Below are positions 11,701-26,100 of a stretch of DNA of 64,000 nt, in pieces. The position numbers were made by a program, and so were the translations under genes. The DNA is from Trichoplax adhaerens. Lineage: Eukaryota > Placozoa > Uniplacotomia > Trichoplacea > Trichoplacidae. Under the pieces are notes generated by a model. The model was not told where the DNA came from. It saw only the letters and a program-made list of their open reading frames with translations, and did no database searches. The stretch is taken from positions 744,287-808,286 of the forward strand of contig NW_002060954.1 of assembly GCF_000150275.1 (NCBI RefSeq), written 5' to 3'. Within the stretch, counting starts at the first letter, position 1, and each line of letters opens with the position of its first letter.

Positions 11701-14700
11701 TACCAGTATGTATGCTACTCATTTAGGTACAGTTAGGTAATTTATTGATCATGCAAAATAATGCTGATGAGCTTGAATTGTGCACGGTAGTCCATTAAGT
11801 CACCAACTGGTCCAGATAATACTATTTGAACTTATTAGCATCCATTATCCTCATTGATCAAAGTAACTGATCAATGTAGTTGTCATAATCGTTACGGTAC
11901 TTTACCATACACAGAAATTATTTATACTACGATACTTTTTAATTTGCATGATACTAGATGTTACTAGATAGCAGCCAGCGGTACATAGTAGGTCTAGCTT
12001 CTAGCATAATGTCAGCATCGCTAGCAGCAGTGATAACTGCAGAATTTTCTCAAGGGAATGAGGACAATAAAACTATAGCAGTCGATAAAATATCGTAATC
12101 AACCCTATCAGTATTCTTTCTCGATTTATTTCAGTTTCAAAAAGAAATAAGGCCTTAATACCTTTTTTGTATTATGAACTACTTGCCATCGTGCCTAGGA
12201 ATAGTGTGATTCAAAAATACGGTAATGGTGGTGTAATATGCATATATAAGAATTTAAAATTTCAGTTCTGTATGAAATCGAATCAGATTAAAACACAAGA
12301 CCATCCTCATAATTTCTTCATTATTAGTTTTGTTCTAAACATTCTGGCTTTGCGTTTAGCAATGTATACGGGGAACCGATAAGAATGTTTTAGAATATGA
12401 TGGATAACCATCTCTCATATATCATACGATATGTCGTTCCTCTATAAATGCAATCCTTTTTCGTTATACCAGCTAATATTAAAAGGATAATGTATTCGCT
12501 AGGCTCCTAGCATCAATTTTAATCTCAACCTTAACTGTAATATTTATGAATAGATTTTTCTCTAAATAGTATGTCGTCATTATCAAAATTTATCGGTCAA
12601 TGATAAAATTTAAACAGCTGGACACAACTGTAGTAACATATGGATAATCATAATAGTTATTCTTTAATTGTGAGTCTATTTATTACCATTGCTGAATTGA
12701 TCAATAAATGGAACTGTTACTAAGATGCATAAATATGTTAAAGCGTCTACCGTTGAAATTTATCCAGCTTGTTTCTACATAGAGAGTTCCAATATAATTA
12801 TATGATTGTTAGTTGCAGGATCTCCTCGAGGATAATTATATATTTATACAATAATAATAATAGCATGAAATCAATAAGTTCTTTCATTACTAATGTGAAC
12901 AGCATCATATATCTTAAACAATAACAATATAGTTTCAATAGAAGCGCAAGCGCCGATGATATTAAAGTAAAATTTAAATTTTATGTTAGTAAATTTATCT
13001 GAAATTGAAATTAACCAATTCCAAGATGTAATTTAACGTTAAATATTTAGTAACTCGACATTTTAATCGTAATTAGCTATTAAATCATCAAGAAAATAAT
13101 AATTTACGAAACAGATGTCGTTCGTAAAGTATAAGCTAAGAGACAATTAAATGGTATTCATAAATAACTTGATAACCATTGATAAAGATGTTGAAAATAA
13201 CAATAAGTTTATCAAGTTCTCTTGAATAAGGTAGGACCGATTATTCAATTAAAAATATTGAACGGATAAGATACATAATCACTTTAATTAGTTATTTTGG
13301 CAGAGAATTATATTTTAGCTATCCAAAAGTTTGTATTAAAATAAGGGTAGTAGGTAAAATAATGATAGTAAAGTTGAATCTATTCTCTTAACAAGGAACG
13401 TTACGATTATGTGTGCAAAGCGGTCAAATTATTATTATCGTTCTCTATTATGACATATTGTTTGATAACATGTTGAGCAAAGATGGTAGAGCTATTGTTT
13501 ATGTATTATTAACTAAATAATGATTTCGTAACTGTCATTAATCATCAGGTAGATGATAATAATTAGTATCCTCTTCCTAATAGCTAATATACACACCCAT
13601 TTTATTTTCAATACATATCGAACTGACAATTCAGCTATTGAGATCAACAATATTGTTAATTGCCGCCTGCCTGATTCTTATTTCCTACTATCGTTAATTA
13701 CCGTAGTAAAGTTAGATTGTGATAACCAGACGATGAGAACTCACAGCTTGTCCTTATCCAACTTGAATAAAATTAATAACCATCTATTCATAAATATCAT
13801 GTATTAGATAGAAACAACCAATCAGTGTTACTCTGTAAATTTAGCAAATGTTGAGATTAAAACGAAAATATTATAGCCGACTCAGTCTACGCACTGAGAT
13901 CATATTCAACAGGTTTTTTCCTGATTTTTAACCTTTCATCAAGCCGCAAGTAAATAATTATATTAATTTATTTCTTTCAGTCTGATCATCTAAACTTAAC
14001 CATAGGGTTATATTATCATTTCTACGTTAAGGTACCTGCTTCGCTAAAAGTAGATGGGAGAATTACCATAAAGAATTTTTGTGAAAAACACAAAATATAA
14101 CTAATTGCATTCATTTCTACTTTAATACGCACAAACCGATATGCGCTTGCTATACATGCAGGTACTGATATCATTAACTGATTGATCACGACGCAAGGTA
14201 AAAATTGTTTCGTGTTCAAATATACCAATCAGAATTAATTCGAAATCCTTTAGCCAAAATAGCACCGACTAATTATCGTAATTAAAAAGCCATTCATGTT
14301 ATAGACTATTTAATTTAGGATTGCATCACACCATTGTCTACTATATTATTCTTTCATCAGGATAAAATTATTAACGTAAATGATATTACTCCATCATGAT
14401 TAAAAAACGATATACCAGTAAACATGAAAAGTTAAATAAAATGTTACATGTCATACGTCATAGTATATCAAAATTAAATCCATAAATCAGATCAATTATG
14501 AATTTGTTATTAATCTGCTCGTATGGCGGATTGAAATAGAAGAAATGCTTGAATTTAATCTGCGGCGTCTATTTTTTAGAAAGATCATTCTACTAAACTT
14601 TCAATAATTTTACTTCTAACTTATTTGCAACGGGTATGATTATGTTCCTATGCTCACTGTCAGTAAGAAAAAAAAACATTAAAATTTAACGGTTACTCGC

Positions 14701-17700
14701 AATTAATTTTACGTTCAAATTATAAACTGTCTATGTTAAACAACTTAATAATGAATCCAAATAAAATAGAATAAATCAGTATTATCAAAAAATTTAATGA
14801 ATAATAACGTTCTAGGAGGTATAACCCATTAATATTTACTAAGCTGAAGGTTACGGAGGGAAAGTCATAAAATAAAAAGCTATACAGAGATCAGACAACA
14901 CTTGTAAATTACCACTTAGAATTTAGATATGATACCGAGATAAGTTGAGTGATTATTCAAGTAGATTATAATTCGTTTTATTGTCATGGAAATATTAATT
15001 TTAAGTGGACCAAGTGATGACGATCGCAAATTGGACGAGACTATTGTTTCTAGCTATTGATTTCGATGATGGGCTGACGTTCACTAATTAATTACACAAC
15101 AGTAAGAATGAATTAATTACTTTTTTCAAGCGCCGCTATTTTTATCTGATGGCGTTGGGTTTAAACAAGATCGTCAACTTATTATCTGCACTCGCAGAGC
15201 AGAATAAAATATAGATTTAATGAAGCCAGAATCATACTGTATTTTGGATTTGTTTGTTAAAGCTTCGCTTAACTTTGATTCATTGAGATACTATAACTTG
15301 ATTAATTTGTCTAAATCTGCCTAAAACTATTTATGATACTAACTCAGTTTTCTATACTACGGTTTTTGATTATCATGATGTTAATATCTCCAACGAAAAA
15401 AATGAAATTCAATCTAGTCATAAAATTAGTATCTTTACAATATTATGGCATTATTCCTGTTCTCATACCAAAAATTACTACAGCGAGAAGTATTAGTAAC
15501 ATTTTAGCAACCTTAGCTTCAACTATTAAATTGAATAAATAGCTATGTTTTATATCCTTAGTTAATAAAATTATCTATTTATTTTGCTAAAGCTAGCGTA
15601 ACTTTATTTCATAAATTATGATCGCGATTAAAGAATGGGTAAAGTTAGTGTCTTAAATCGAATCCAATCAACTGTTTTCTAGGCATAACTAATTGTTTAG
15701 TATGGTGAAAGATGTCAACACAAATCAGCATGTGAAGACAAATAAATCAATCAATATTTAGTTATTAACCTTTTGTTTTTACTAGCTTTTACCTAAAATT
15801 ACAGACTATTTTTTTGTTTGCCATATTCATCCTTCAAACAATAATTAAATACAATAAACGAAGACTGGAATGTCTATTACTCACAATGAAGGCTAGCTAC
15901 TCTTATTTTCGGGATCTCTGATTAAATGTAACTTTTAATAGATATAATGAGATGATAAAGTTTTGAATTCACCATAGCATAATTTATATCAACTTACCAA
16001 CTAATATTATTTCCCTTACCACATCGTTCATTCTCTAGATTAATATGTTTTGAAAGATAAGGAAGCAATATTTTACTTATAACAGGGATATGAATAAATA
16101 ATGCTCGCTAAATACTAGATTATAGCAACTTGTGGGTAACTGCATCCTTATTTAGTTAGATGTTTTGATGGAAAATTCGCCATTTTAACTTACGAAATTA
16201 ACTATAATTATTTACTAATCGTTTTGTAATTTAATAACCTATTAAATGATCTTAAGTGGGGTTGCATGGATGATTGTTTTCTGTTTATCCAGCTTGTTGT
16301 AGTATATATACTCGAGATTTTCTGAAATTAGTAATCGCACTTACACATAAACATATTACACAAGTCTCGGGAAAATATAAAAGTTGAGTAAATTAGTTTA
16401 TAGTGATATTATGTCCATTAGCTTGAATTTTATAGATTTGTAGGATCATAGTTTTGCTGTAGCTCAAGACACTATAAGAGGAACATTTGAAAAGGTAGGG
16501 CATAAATTGATTAAATTAGGGTCTTCTGGCATTTTAGTCGGATGTATCGAATTAGGTTAGCATTAAGAGAAAAAGTTAATCACAAGTAGACCAACTTAAC
16601 AAATATGCATGAAATGCCGAAGATAGAAAGATACTAGTTAAGACAATTGCTAATCCTTTCAGAGTGGGCTTGATCAATAAAACCCGTTGTCCTTCCTACT
16701 TCATCATTTTGTCAATGTAAGCTTAGGCGAACATCCTTTTACGTCTTTTCTATTGTATCTACTGTCAAATAATGGCTAATAGACAATTTATATAATGCAT
16801 AAAATGATTGATTTATAACAAATTTACACTTTTATCGGTAGTATCCAATATCTTACCTTCCTTCGATAATCTTGAAACAAACGTTATCAAAAAGATAATA
16901 CTAAGTGATAATTACTGATAAGAGAAACAAGTTTATCCTTGGCATAAGGCTCTCTTCTAACAGTTCGACAAAGTTATGATCGTCGATCAATCGAATTTGT
17001 CAAAATAATTAATTGGGAAACAATAGAAATAGATTAATTGTCTTAACAACAATACGACAAATGATTGGAGTGATCGCTAGAATTTTTAACAATATAAATC
17101 ATGAATAAATGTGATTTGTAATATACTGATTTGGTACATTCCTACGCAGCATGAACTTGCCCCTACCAGATTATTATGTATATCCAATATACATGCTACA
17201 TAAAAGTGATATATAGTGCACTGATTGATTTTATAAGAATATGGGGTTATAGATAAAAAAATTGTTCACAAGTTGGTAATAGATATATTCATTTTACAAA
17301 GTAAAAATTATCCATGTAAGCACTAGTGATATTATTCAGTTATCATTTTCCTGTGCCCAGTGAGAGGATTAATATATTTGCACTATCTATTGATATTATC
17401 ACTTAAGAAAGTGATGTAACTATGTATTATTATTATTGGTGATAGAACCAAGGAATTAAGAAATTACGTCTCGATTATTGGGTTATACAAACTACGTTGT
17501 TAATCAATTATGAATTTCAATAATAACTATAGAATACTAATACATTTCAAAAACTGTGTGGCAGTAGTTGATAAATTGTCTAGAAATAAGATATACAGAT
17601 TCCATGTGTTATAAGTTCACTCTATACGAACCATTACCTAGGATTCATTAATCGGTCAAGTCTTTGTGCAATGTAAAGTGTTCATAAACCCGCTTGGTCT

Positions 17701-19106
17701 TCATAGAAATACTAATATATTCGAGCTATAGCCTAGTTACCTTTATAAGCTTATCACCAACAGTTCGTTTTTCTCTTGGTGCTAATTACTGTATAATCAA
17801 TTTATAGATGAACATCTTTTAACTACGGCGTCAAATGAGAATTCAATAGTCTTCAGTTTATTTATATCACTAAATTACTACTTGCGATATTCGATATAAC
17901 TGTAGTATAATTATAATTGTAGCATTATTCTCTTTTTAGTTTATTCAGTAATGACTTATACTCGTAAGTTATATGAACACATGAGCGAATGCACTAATTA
18001 TCGTAAGGATTATGCGGTAAATACTCTTTATTATCAGAATTTTCCTTAAGCCAAATTTATCCGCTTAAAGGTAATTTTAACATTATGAGTCTGCAAGAAG
18101 GCCTAGGTAAATAAAGAACTCGAACGCAAATAGTCAATGCACTGTAGAATCTTGAAATGCGAATTATGCTTCTTTTCATAATATGACTTGGTATCGAATT
18201 TAGTTTGGTTGTGTAAATACCGTGTAATCATTTAATCCGATCAACAAGTACGTTAGTTGTAGTACTGCTGCAAAGGTGAAAAGCTCCAATTACATACATT
18301 TACTTTATTTAATATATTAGTTTCATTTGTCTGTTCTTAAGTTAATATAATTAAAGTCGACTTTCATCGAACACACTTACGGTATTATAAAATCTATACG
18401 ATCATATGTAAAGCTTACCAAGGCCTATTATTATTACCAGGACGTGCCCAATTTGGTTAAATACGAGTAATCTCACATAATCGGATATGGCTGTAATGAT
18501 ATATAAGTTTCATGAATTCCTTCGATGGAGATATATTTAGCAGTCACAAATTTTAAGCAAATACAAAATACGTAAATACCTTTAATATATAATATCATGT
18601 GTATCAAGATACAGAAAATACAATAAGGTGAAATTTAAAGCAAGTAAAAATTATTTCGTCATCAAATATGGTACATCAAGTAATCCTAAAATATGCTATA
18701 ATATAAAATAATTTCACTAGTTCCAATGGAACAGGTAACGCAAACATAAATAATTGGCATCATCATGCATATACGCATACATCAAAATCTATACAAACTG
18801 AAATTGCAAATTTCATTTTTAGGAGATTATCATAACAGAAACTGCTTAAAATGAAATCGCCCTTCCGCTATTATGCGAGGATATAATATATATTCTACAC
18901 GGCGATCGTTAACTGGTAGCATATTCGTCACAGGTTTACAATAACGCATTCAAAACTACATCTCATTAAGGAAAAACCAAATAGATAAACACGTATAGTT
19001 ATTAAAAATTTTACTAATATAATACGCTATATAAAAGAGGGTCTAGCTGTTAGATCCATCCACGATCCATTCGTTTGTCGTTTCTTTACAAATAGTTATG
19101 CTATAT
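5748..19106. other. 13.4-kb gene-poor region upstream of the bHLH gene
   Basis: Very AT-rich. I found no exon chain with consistent splice sites and no frame above 90 codons. The longest frames (12167-12382, 13553-13807, 15333-15542) look like AT-driven chance. Scattered TACTGTA/TACAGTA half-motifs occur, for example around 6530, 7146, 9980, 10555-10700 and 10985, but no dense array. A short perfect inverted repeat (ATCATGGC arms, 4-base loop) lies at 11326-11345. It is bounded by the bHLH 5' end and the ACTR10 3' end. Plausible content is bHLH cis-regulatory DNA and its 5' leader, or undetected non-coding transcripts. Confidence 0.6.
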
Positions 19107-22100
19107 TTAACTATCATCATTTATAGCAACTTTAGGTAATTTTGCTTTCGCTGATGAGGTCATGATTTTACTAACAACGGACGCTAAGCTAGGCGTCTTT
19201 TCACCAGAAACTTTCTTCATGATAGCTTGAGCTACACTTCTTAACCTTTTCCTTGAATGCGTCCAGTCAGGTACATATTCTGCTTTCAGAAATGTCTCCC
19301 GTGAAATTGATCGATCAGGAAGGTTTTCCAATATTCCACAAATCGATCCTTTCAATTTCGATTATTAATTATAATCAACAATATGTCAGATATTTCTTAC
19401 AGTTGACTAAGTATATATTAAATATATATTGACAAAGACTATAAGTGATTTGATACCTCCTAGCCAATTTGTATAATTCGGATGTACGACTGTTTCATAA
19501 AATTTAAAGGTCTTAACGCATAGTTCATCCTTGTAGCGTGGTGAATTGGCTAATACTGTCAACTCTTCTTTCAGACGCCAACTAATGCCAGAATGAATCA
19601 TATTACGGACATTTGGTACTGCTAGTAGCAATTAGCTTATTACGTAATAAATAGGCTTACTTAAATCCCGGAATAGCTGCACAACCACCTGTTACACAGA
19701 TACTTGCCGCTAAGTCCTTACGAATATCGATCGGGCACTACAGTAATTATAGCATGTGGTAGGTTAACATATCCAGCTGGAATTTCCCCTTAGTGATTGA
19801 CGGCGTTATATCATGAAATACTTACCATAAGCAGACAGTCTATGATCATTGATGCAAGAGATATATCATTACAATCCGGCTTAAAGACTGCATCTAACAT
19901 TTTATCCCTGGAGAGAATGATTAAAAATTGAATTCAGTATTATTACTTCCCGAAGAATTATACGAAAGAGCAAAAAAACGATCAGTTTAGTATTTCATAA
20001 AGGAAATTCATACCTAACTTCGCCAGGGATTGTTAGAACCTTACTTGGTCCTAAATGGAACTTCATAGGTTTTGCGGGAAGAGGCTATCTCGTCGACGGT
20101 AAGACCAAATTAAATTAATCACACTATTTATCGTTTCTACTGACGTAAATGCTCGTACCTTTATTGTAGACTCAGAAGCATTATCTTCATAATTCGGATT
20201 ATGACCTGACACGCATGCCTTTACTGAAATTAGTTTATAAATTTTATGACAGAGTATGTAGGAGTCGTTATGTAATCAAATGCGTGAATAAATATATTCA
20301 TACAAATAAAATTAGAAATTAAATTAATCAGGACATAATAAAGAGTTATAGACGTACAAATTCTACTGTTAGAAATAAAATACTGTATAGCTTTGAATGT
20401 TTAATAATAAGGAATACCTTTGATCTCTTCTAGTATATCTTCTGTTAAAGGGCCTTTTAAGAGATAAAACATATCATAAATGTGCTACTATTAAATTTCG
20501 AAGGGGTGTTACTTGAAAGATCTGTAACGGTAGATTAAAAGCATACAATATAAGTGTACCTCTTTCGGCAGCGAAAGGTTTCGTTTCGTTACCATAAGTT
20601 ATCGAGGCGTACAGCAACAAAAGCTTTTCTAGGTGACTACATTAGAATAGTTAAAAGTATTTCATAAACGACGATACTGCTTTATTAATTATTTAACTAA
20701 GTATTTTTGTTTTCAACAGTTTTTAGCTTAAAATTTCTTCGATTAACTTTAACAACTAAAGGATGAAATTCCGAATCATCAATAACTAACAATAAATACG
20801 ACTATCTTTAGAAAGATATTATACTTTTCGATAGCTAGATCTATGTGTTACAACGTGCTCTAACACTATTTTCTGATATGGTGATAGTGTAATTTTTGGT
20901 TATACTGTACATTGAATTTTATGATAACAGTTAATATTTCAGAATTATTATTAAGTTAACTTTCCTGTATACGGTACCTGCACATACAGTATGTACGTTA
21001 AATTGATTTTTTATACTTATCACGATATTTTTGATTACTATGAAATTAACTTACGAATTTATCACTTTCCCGGCAAGGTTAGAGACTTGGCAGCAATTAA
21101 ATAACGAAGCAGTTTCATAAAATGGTAAGACTATCGCCTCACTGTAGCCACAATCTACTATCATCGCAGTTGTGAGCCCTAAGCTATATAAACCCATTAA
21201 ATGGCCTGGCGCAAACATAGCCGATTGGATCTGTTATTCACGGAGGAAAAGAAAGGTTACGATGGTTTAACTATCTTACCTTAATTTTATCAATCAGATC
21301 ACATAATATTACGATATAGATACGTAAAGATGATCAGTTGTAATTTTAGCTAAAATCTAGGCCGTTTTACTTAACTTGTAAATAAAGAATGGATACCGTG
21401 ATGTGATAAATATAAACAATTTTAATTATTCCTGATTTTCATCACATATATTAAAATGTTACGCATTAAAGTTGTCATAATGCAATTCTATCATATGTAA
21501 TAATCGATAATATGGTACAGCAACGATCTATTGTCTAATCGATTTTATATACAGTATACTCTACTATACCTCGAAATGCTGAAAGATGACTTTTGCAAGG
21601 GAATTTTTGAACGTATTAGGGCATAGAACAGATTCTACAATAACCATACGCCTATCTTTTGGATTGACTAGCAGATACCTTAGTTATTGTAAGAATGAAA
21701 AGTGAATAAAGACGTCAAATTTGTTAAGCAGCTAAAAATAAGCAAATTAAGATGCATTACAATAAGCAAGAAATTTATGCTGTCCCATACTTGAAAAAAA
21801 TGTTATGGATAAATCGTTTTAGCAACTTGACTAATTCTTGGCTATTTCCTGCATAATCGATGAATTTGACAACTTTCTCCTAGAATTCAGAAAATGAGTT
21901 GAAAATAAGTCCGTTTTAATCATAAGTTGAGGTAGCTTCGTAAGAATTATCTATCTCAGCTTACCTTGCCATCGACACAGGTAACAACAGAACTTGGCAA
22001 AATATGTCGAGGGCACGATTCTCCTGCAAAGCCACATCTTTATAAATACAATATTATGCATGGTTTAAGGGAACATGATTAATCCTTTCTAATATACCGT

Positions 22101-22801
22101 ATGTTACCTCTATTAAATTGAGATTCTACTATTGACAGCATGCAATTTTGTCATTAAATTAGTTCACAAAAATTATTCCAATCTTGATTAATTTTCGATA
22201 CTTGATTAGGATGCCGCTAATACTTTATTAACACGAATATTAAAACTATTCTCAACAATGATAGTTTAGATTTGGAAATGTTATAAGCGTAAATAAAAGT
22301 AATAGATCTAATAGTAACAAAAGCTGTACAGCTATTTCCTATTGCAGAAATGAGAGAATAAAGCACGTGTAGTGATCACTGAAGAAAGGACTAAATTAAT
22401 AAATGGTAATAGCAATCGTGTAATCATCATCTTGTCTAGCAGTAGCAGAGGCAAATGAAGCAAGTGTAATACGCGTACAGTATAGGAATAACATGGACAA
22501 ACGACGGTTAATAGACTAGATTGATAGGGGGTTGCTTTATTTGTCTTAAACTGCCAACAAAAGCAAAGATAATCATTTTTACACCATTAAAAGCACCAAA
22601 TAGGACGACTAAAACGATCATTAATTTATAAAACAAGTTACTAGAGTAGTCTTGGTTCAAATTTATGTACTTGCCAGCCTTCAAATCTATCCGTAATCAT
22701 TTTTACATATAAAAAAACGCTTACTTTGTATATGCAGCTCCAATATCTAACACTACTGGTACTTTTTCACTACCCAATACAATATTATCCAGTAGTGACA
22801 T
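19107..22801 (-). CDS. ACTR10: actin-related protein 10 (dynactin pointed-end subunit Arp11/ACTR10)
   Basis: Actin-fold subunit that caps the pointed end of the dynactin mini-filament and helps dynein bind cargo. Thirteen exons in transcription order: 22725-22801, 21965-22037, 21791-21879, 21570-21678, 21055-21230, 20560-20636, 20418-20453, 20159-20223, 20014-20084, 19826-19907, 19661-19737, 19457-19581, 19107-19348. Every phase closes, giving 432 aa (human 417). Landmarks in order: [19 protein letters not shown] (nucleotide-site strand pair), [48 protein letters not shown], the ARP10-specific [12 protein letters not shown] (human LNCWGALPLGGK), [34 protein letters not shown] and [15 protein letters not shown]. 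The C-terminal tail is about 30 residues longer than in human and Lys/Ser-rich. It shares a short 369-bp 5' region with CEBPZ. Confidence 0.95.
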
Positions 22802-23170
22802 AATTGATTCTTTTTTTAGAAGGTTAACTAATCTGAATAACGTTCATGGAATACAACAAGATGGAGGAAATGAGAATTTCACCAAATCGATTGATGAAGT
22901 GTTTTACTGAGAGGCTTTTTTTAGACTAGTGGTAGCCAATCTAGCACTCGCTCTTTTATATCAGCGGTCACTGCTGTATGGTACGCTGTACTACGACGAC
23001 CGACAGTACGACGTATGGAATAGTGCCTGATACTGTAATTGCGATTACTGTACAGAACATGTGGTTAATAAAACTAGTCGAGTATAGACAAGACTGGATT
23101 GTGTTGGGTAGATAGTTGGTTGTCGTCCACTTGATCTCCACCTGCTGAGCTGCAAGTTGAGCTAGGAGTC
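22802..23170. promoter_or_regulatory. compact bidirectional promoter region, ACTR10 / CEBPZ
   Basis: Only 369 bp lie between the two start codons, so one compact region must serve both genes. It contains degenerate GTAC-motif words: GGTACGCTGTACTACG near 22981, CAGTACGACGTA near 23004 and TACTGTACAGAACA near 23046. There is no tandem array. It also includes a CCACCTGCTGAGCTGCAAG segment about 30 bp upstream of the CEBPZ ATG. Confidence 0.55.
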
Positions 23171-26100
23171 ATGGCTTCTGCAAAGAATGATCTCCAAATG
23201 GAAGATATTATCGCTCTTAGTGGTGATGAGGTAAATAACGATGTTTCTACTGTAGATATTCAGTTAGTAATGTCGTAGTGAATCAACTGAAAATTTAGAG
23301 CTACACTTTGCTTGGACCTAGATTGTATTCTTTGTGGACGAAATCATGTCAAGAATTTGCAACATTACAAATAAAGTACAGTAGGAACTGGTCTAGACAT
23401 GACTATCGTTAGGTTAATCAATGCTATTGCACACTTATACGTATTATAGGACAGGAATACTCGATAAGATTCAGCTAACTATCTGATCTAATTCGTATTG
23501 TATCTACGAGGGATCATAATAGAACGACGATTTTGTAATATCTATTTAATAGAAAACCAAAACGATACAGGATTTAGTTGACCTGACTGTTCTGGTGTAC
23601 TGCACTCCAGAATGGTAGCAATCATTATCATCATTTTAGATTATTACTTATTATATAAAGAGGTGTTACTCACTTATTAACTACTGTAGAAATTCTTAAT
23701 TCTTGATGCAACAACCTATTTATTGCATGCATAGATAGTCGTTAAGGCTAAAATTATCTAGCTTTTTATTGCCTCTAGCCATTCTTACAAACCTAATGAT
23801 ATATATTTAATATGTAGTATATATATATAATATTGTGTAAATATGCTAATAGGATGATTTCAAGTTAATACAATCTGTTGATGGCGATGTCATTGGAGAT
23901 ATCGATACTGATAGTGCTTTCAAGGACGTTGGTAAAGACATTGCCCAAAAGGAGGTAAATATTTGAATTTTCTGTAATCGCCATCTAGAGGAAGGGTATA
24001 ACCAACTTCTGTTTATTTTTCTATCTGGGTGATAATCCTTGCGTAAAGATTAATTAGTAATAGTGTAAATCAATGTAGCATAATAACTAACCTGCTACAA
24101 CAGTTGCTTCTCTATATTGTCTAAAGTTCTCTGGTTTTTTATTGCAGATAAAGTCTTTAATCAAGGACATTGGTTTAGCTAAGTTCCAATTAGGAGCAAC
24201 AGTTTCTACTGCAATACAAGCTCACGATCTTAACTATGCAGAAAGTAAGGATAAAAAGAAATCAAAGAAAAAGCAAAAAAAGATATCGAATGACAGTATT
24301 CAAAATAATACTGGGACCGTAAACAGGGATCAATCTGTGTCTAACATTGGCAATGCGAAGGATCAACAAATATTAGAGAATACTAGTACATTAGCAAGAA
24401 ATAATCAGACTCTCCCAGATAATAATGACCAATCTAAAATATTTCAAAAAGTTCTGCCATGCTCTTTCCATACTACAATTCGAAAATATTTACTTCTAGA
24501 ACTAGATGGTCTATGGTATAAGGTTACTATGAAAGAAATCATCAGTTTATTACTATTTCTGATTTAATATCAATTTTATTTGAGTAGTGCAAATATATGC
24601 CTAGACACTATACTATTAACCTATTTTTTGATCAATCCTTCAATCAGGATCTGGAAGAATGTCAGGAAACTATTCCAAAATCAGATATAAGAAAATCCAC
24701 CTCTGACGTGCTTAAAACATACGAAAATGTTGCATCTGAATTAATATCGAATGAAAGCGAACTTTATCATCATAGTTAGTGCTTATAAAGTTATTTTATG
24801 CTAAGCATCAGGTCTTTAACATATTTAACTTATATTAATTTATTATTTCATGAAATGTATATATATATTTAAAGAAAAATCAAAAGATAGAAAAAGTGAT
24901 TTCGATTGGTTAAAAACAGTTATGGCTTCGGGTACACTTACTGATAAAACCGCCGCACATGCTGTGCTGTTACAGGTGCTGCAACGGATGTAGTGAAAAT
25001 GTTTCCATTTCCTTTCTTTATATTATTACATAAAAATTATATGAAACATACTTCAGGGAAGATACTGTACGATCATTACAACTTTGCAGGCATCACCTAT
25101 GCTTAAATTTCATAACTTCTGTAAATAAGGAAATATGTATGATTTATAATTGATCCAATGTACTGATGATAATAGGAATCTCCCGTGCATAACTTACAAA
25201 GTCTCAAAAGTCTTATTGGGATGAGTAAAAAAAAAGGAAAAAGGGAATCTCTTTTGGCACTTGGTACAATAAATATTGTCACTATGATTTACATCAATTA
25301 CAGTATAAATTAATTCTATGATTTTATCGTAGAGTATAAATTGTAATACAAGATCTTATTGTTGTTAGATACCCTAAAAGAAGTTCTACTTTCCAATTTA
25401 CTGCCTGATGATAGAAAATTGAAGAAATTGTCTCAGGTATAGCAAATTAATATAGGATTAATAACTGCAATTGGTATGTACACAATGATAACTTTGTTTC
25501 TACTCGCATTCTATTATATTCGTGCATATTTAATCTATTTTAGCAACCATTGCATGTCTTGAATGAATTGCACGACTCAAATAAAGATGTAGAACTGCGT
25601 GATAAGCTACTAATATACTGGCATTTTGAACAACAATTAAAAGATCTATATGCTGAGCTTATATCTATTATAAAGGTATACTATCGCAGTGTTGAATCGC
25701 TGCTATCGTATTACTTAGGAATAGTTAATTATATAATTACATAGCACCTAAAAATTGAGTTTCTATTCTGATTCTAGAACATGCTGAATGATTCTATACT
25801 ACATATTAAAAATAAAGTCCTCGGTATGATTTTGTACATTTATTAGAGTTTTCTAGTAGTAAATAATGAATTATTACATAAGGCTAAAAGATCTCTGTTC
25901 TCATGATTAGGAATATTGTTTGATCTATTTTGCGGAAAGCCTGAACTAGAAAATGTATGATGTCAATTTGTTTGAGAGATTTTATTTATATTCCGGTAAT
26001 AAGTTCTGTTATTTATAACTTCATAACAGGTTACTTTGCCAATGATTGTTAATAAACTTGGTGATCCAGAAAAAAAAGTAGCCTCTAAAACTACCTTTAT

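Noticed and set aside
12167-12382. 71-codon plus-strand frame
   Set aside because: No homology, no upstream or downstream exon partners, ordinary composition for non-coding AT-rich DNA.
13553-13807. 84-codon frame with a hydrophobic N-terminus
   Set aside because: No dibasic sites, family match or splice partners; expected by chance in 13 kb of AT-rich DNA.
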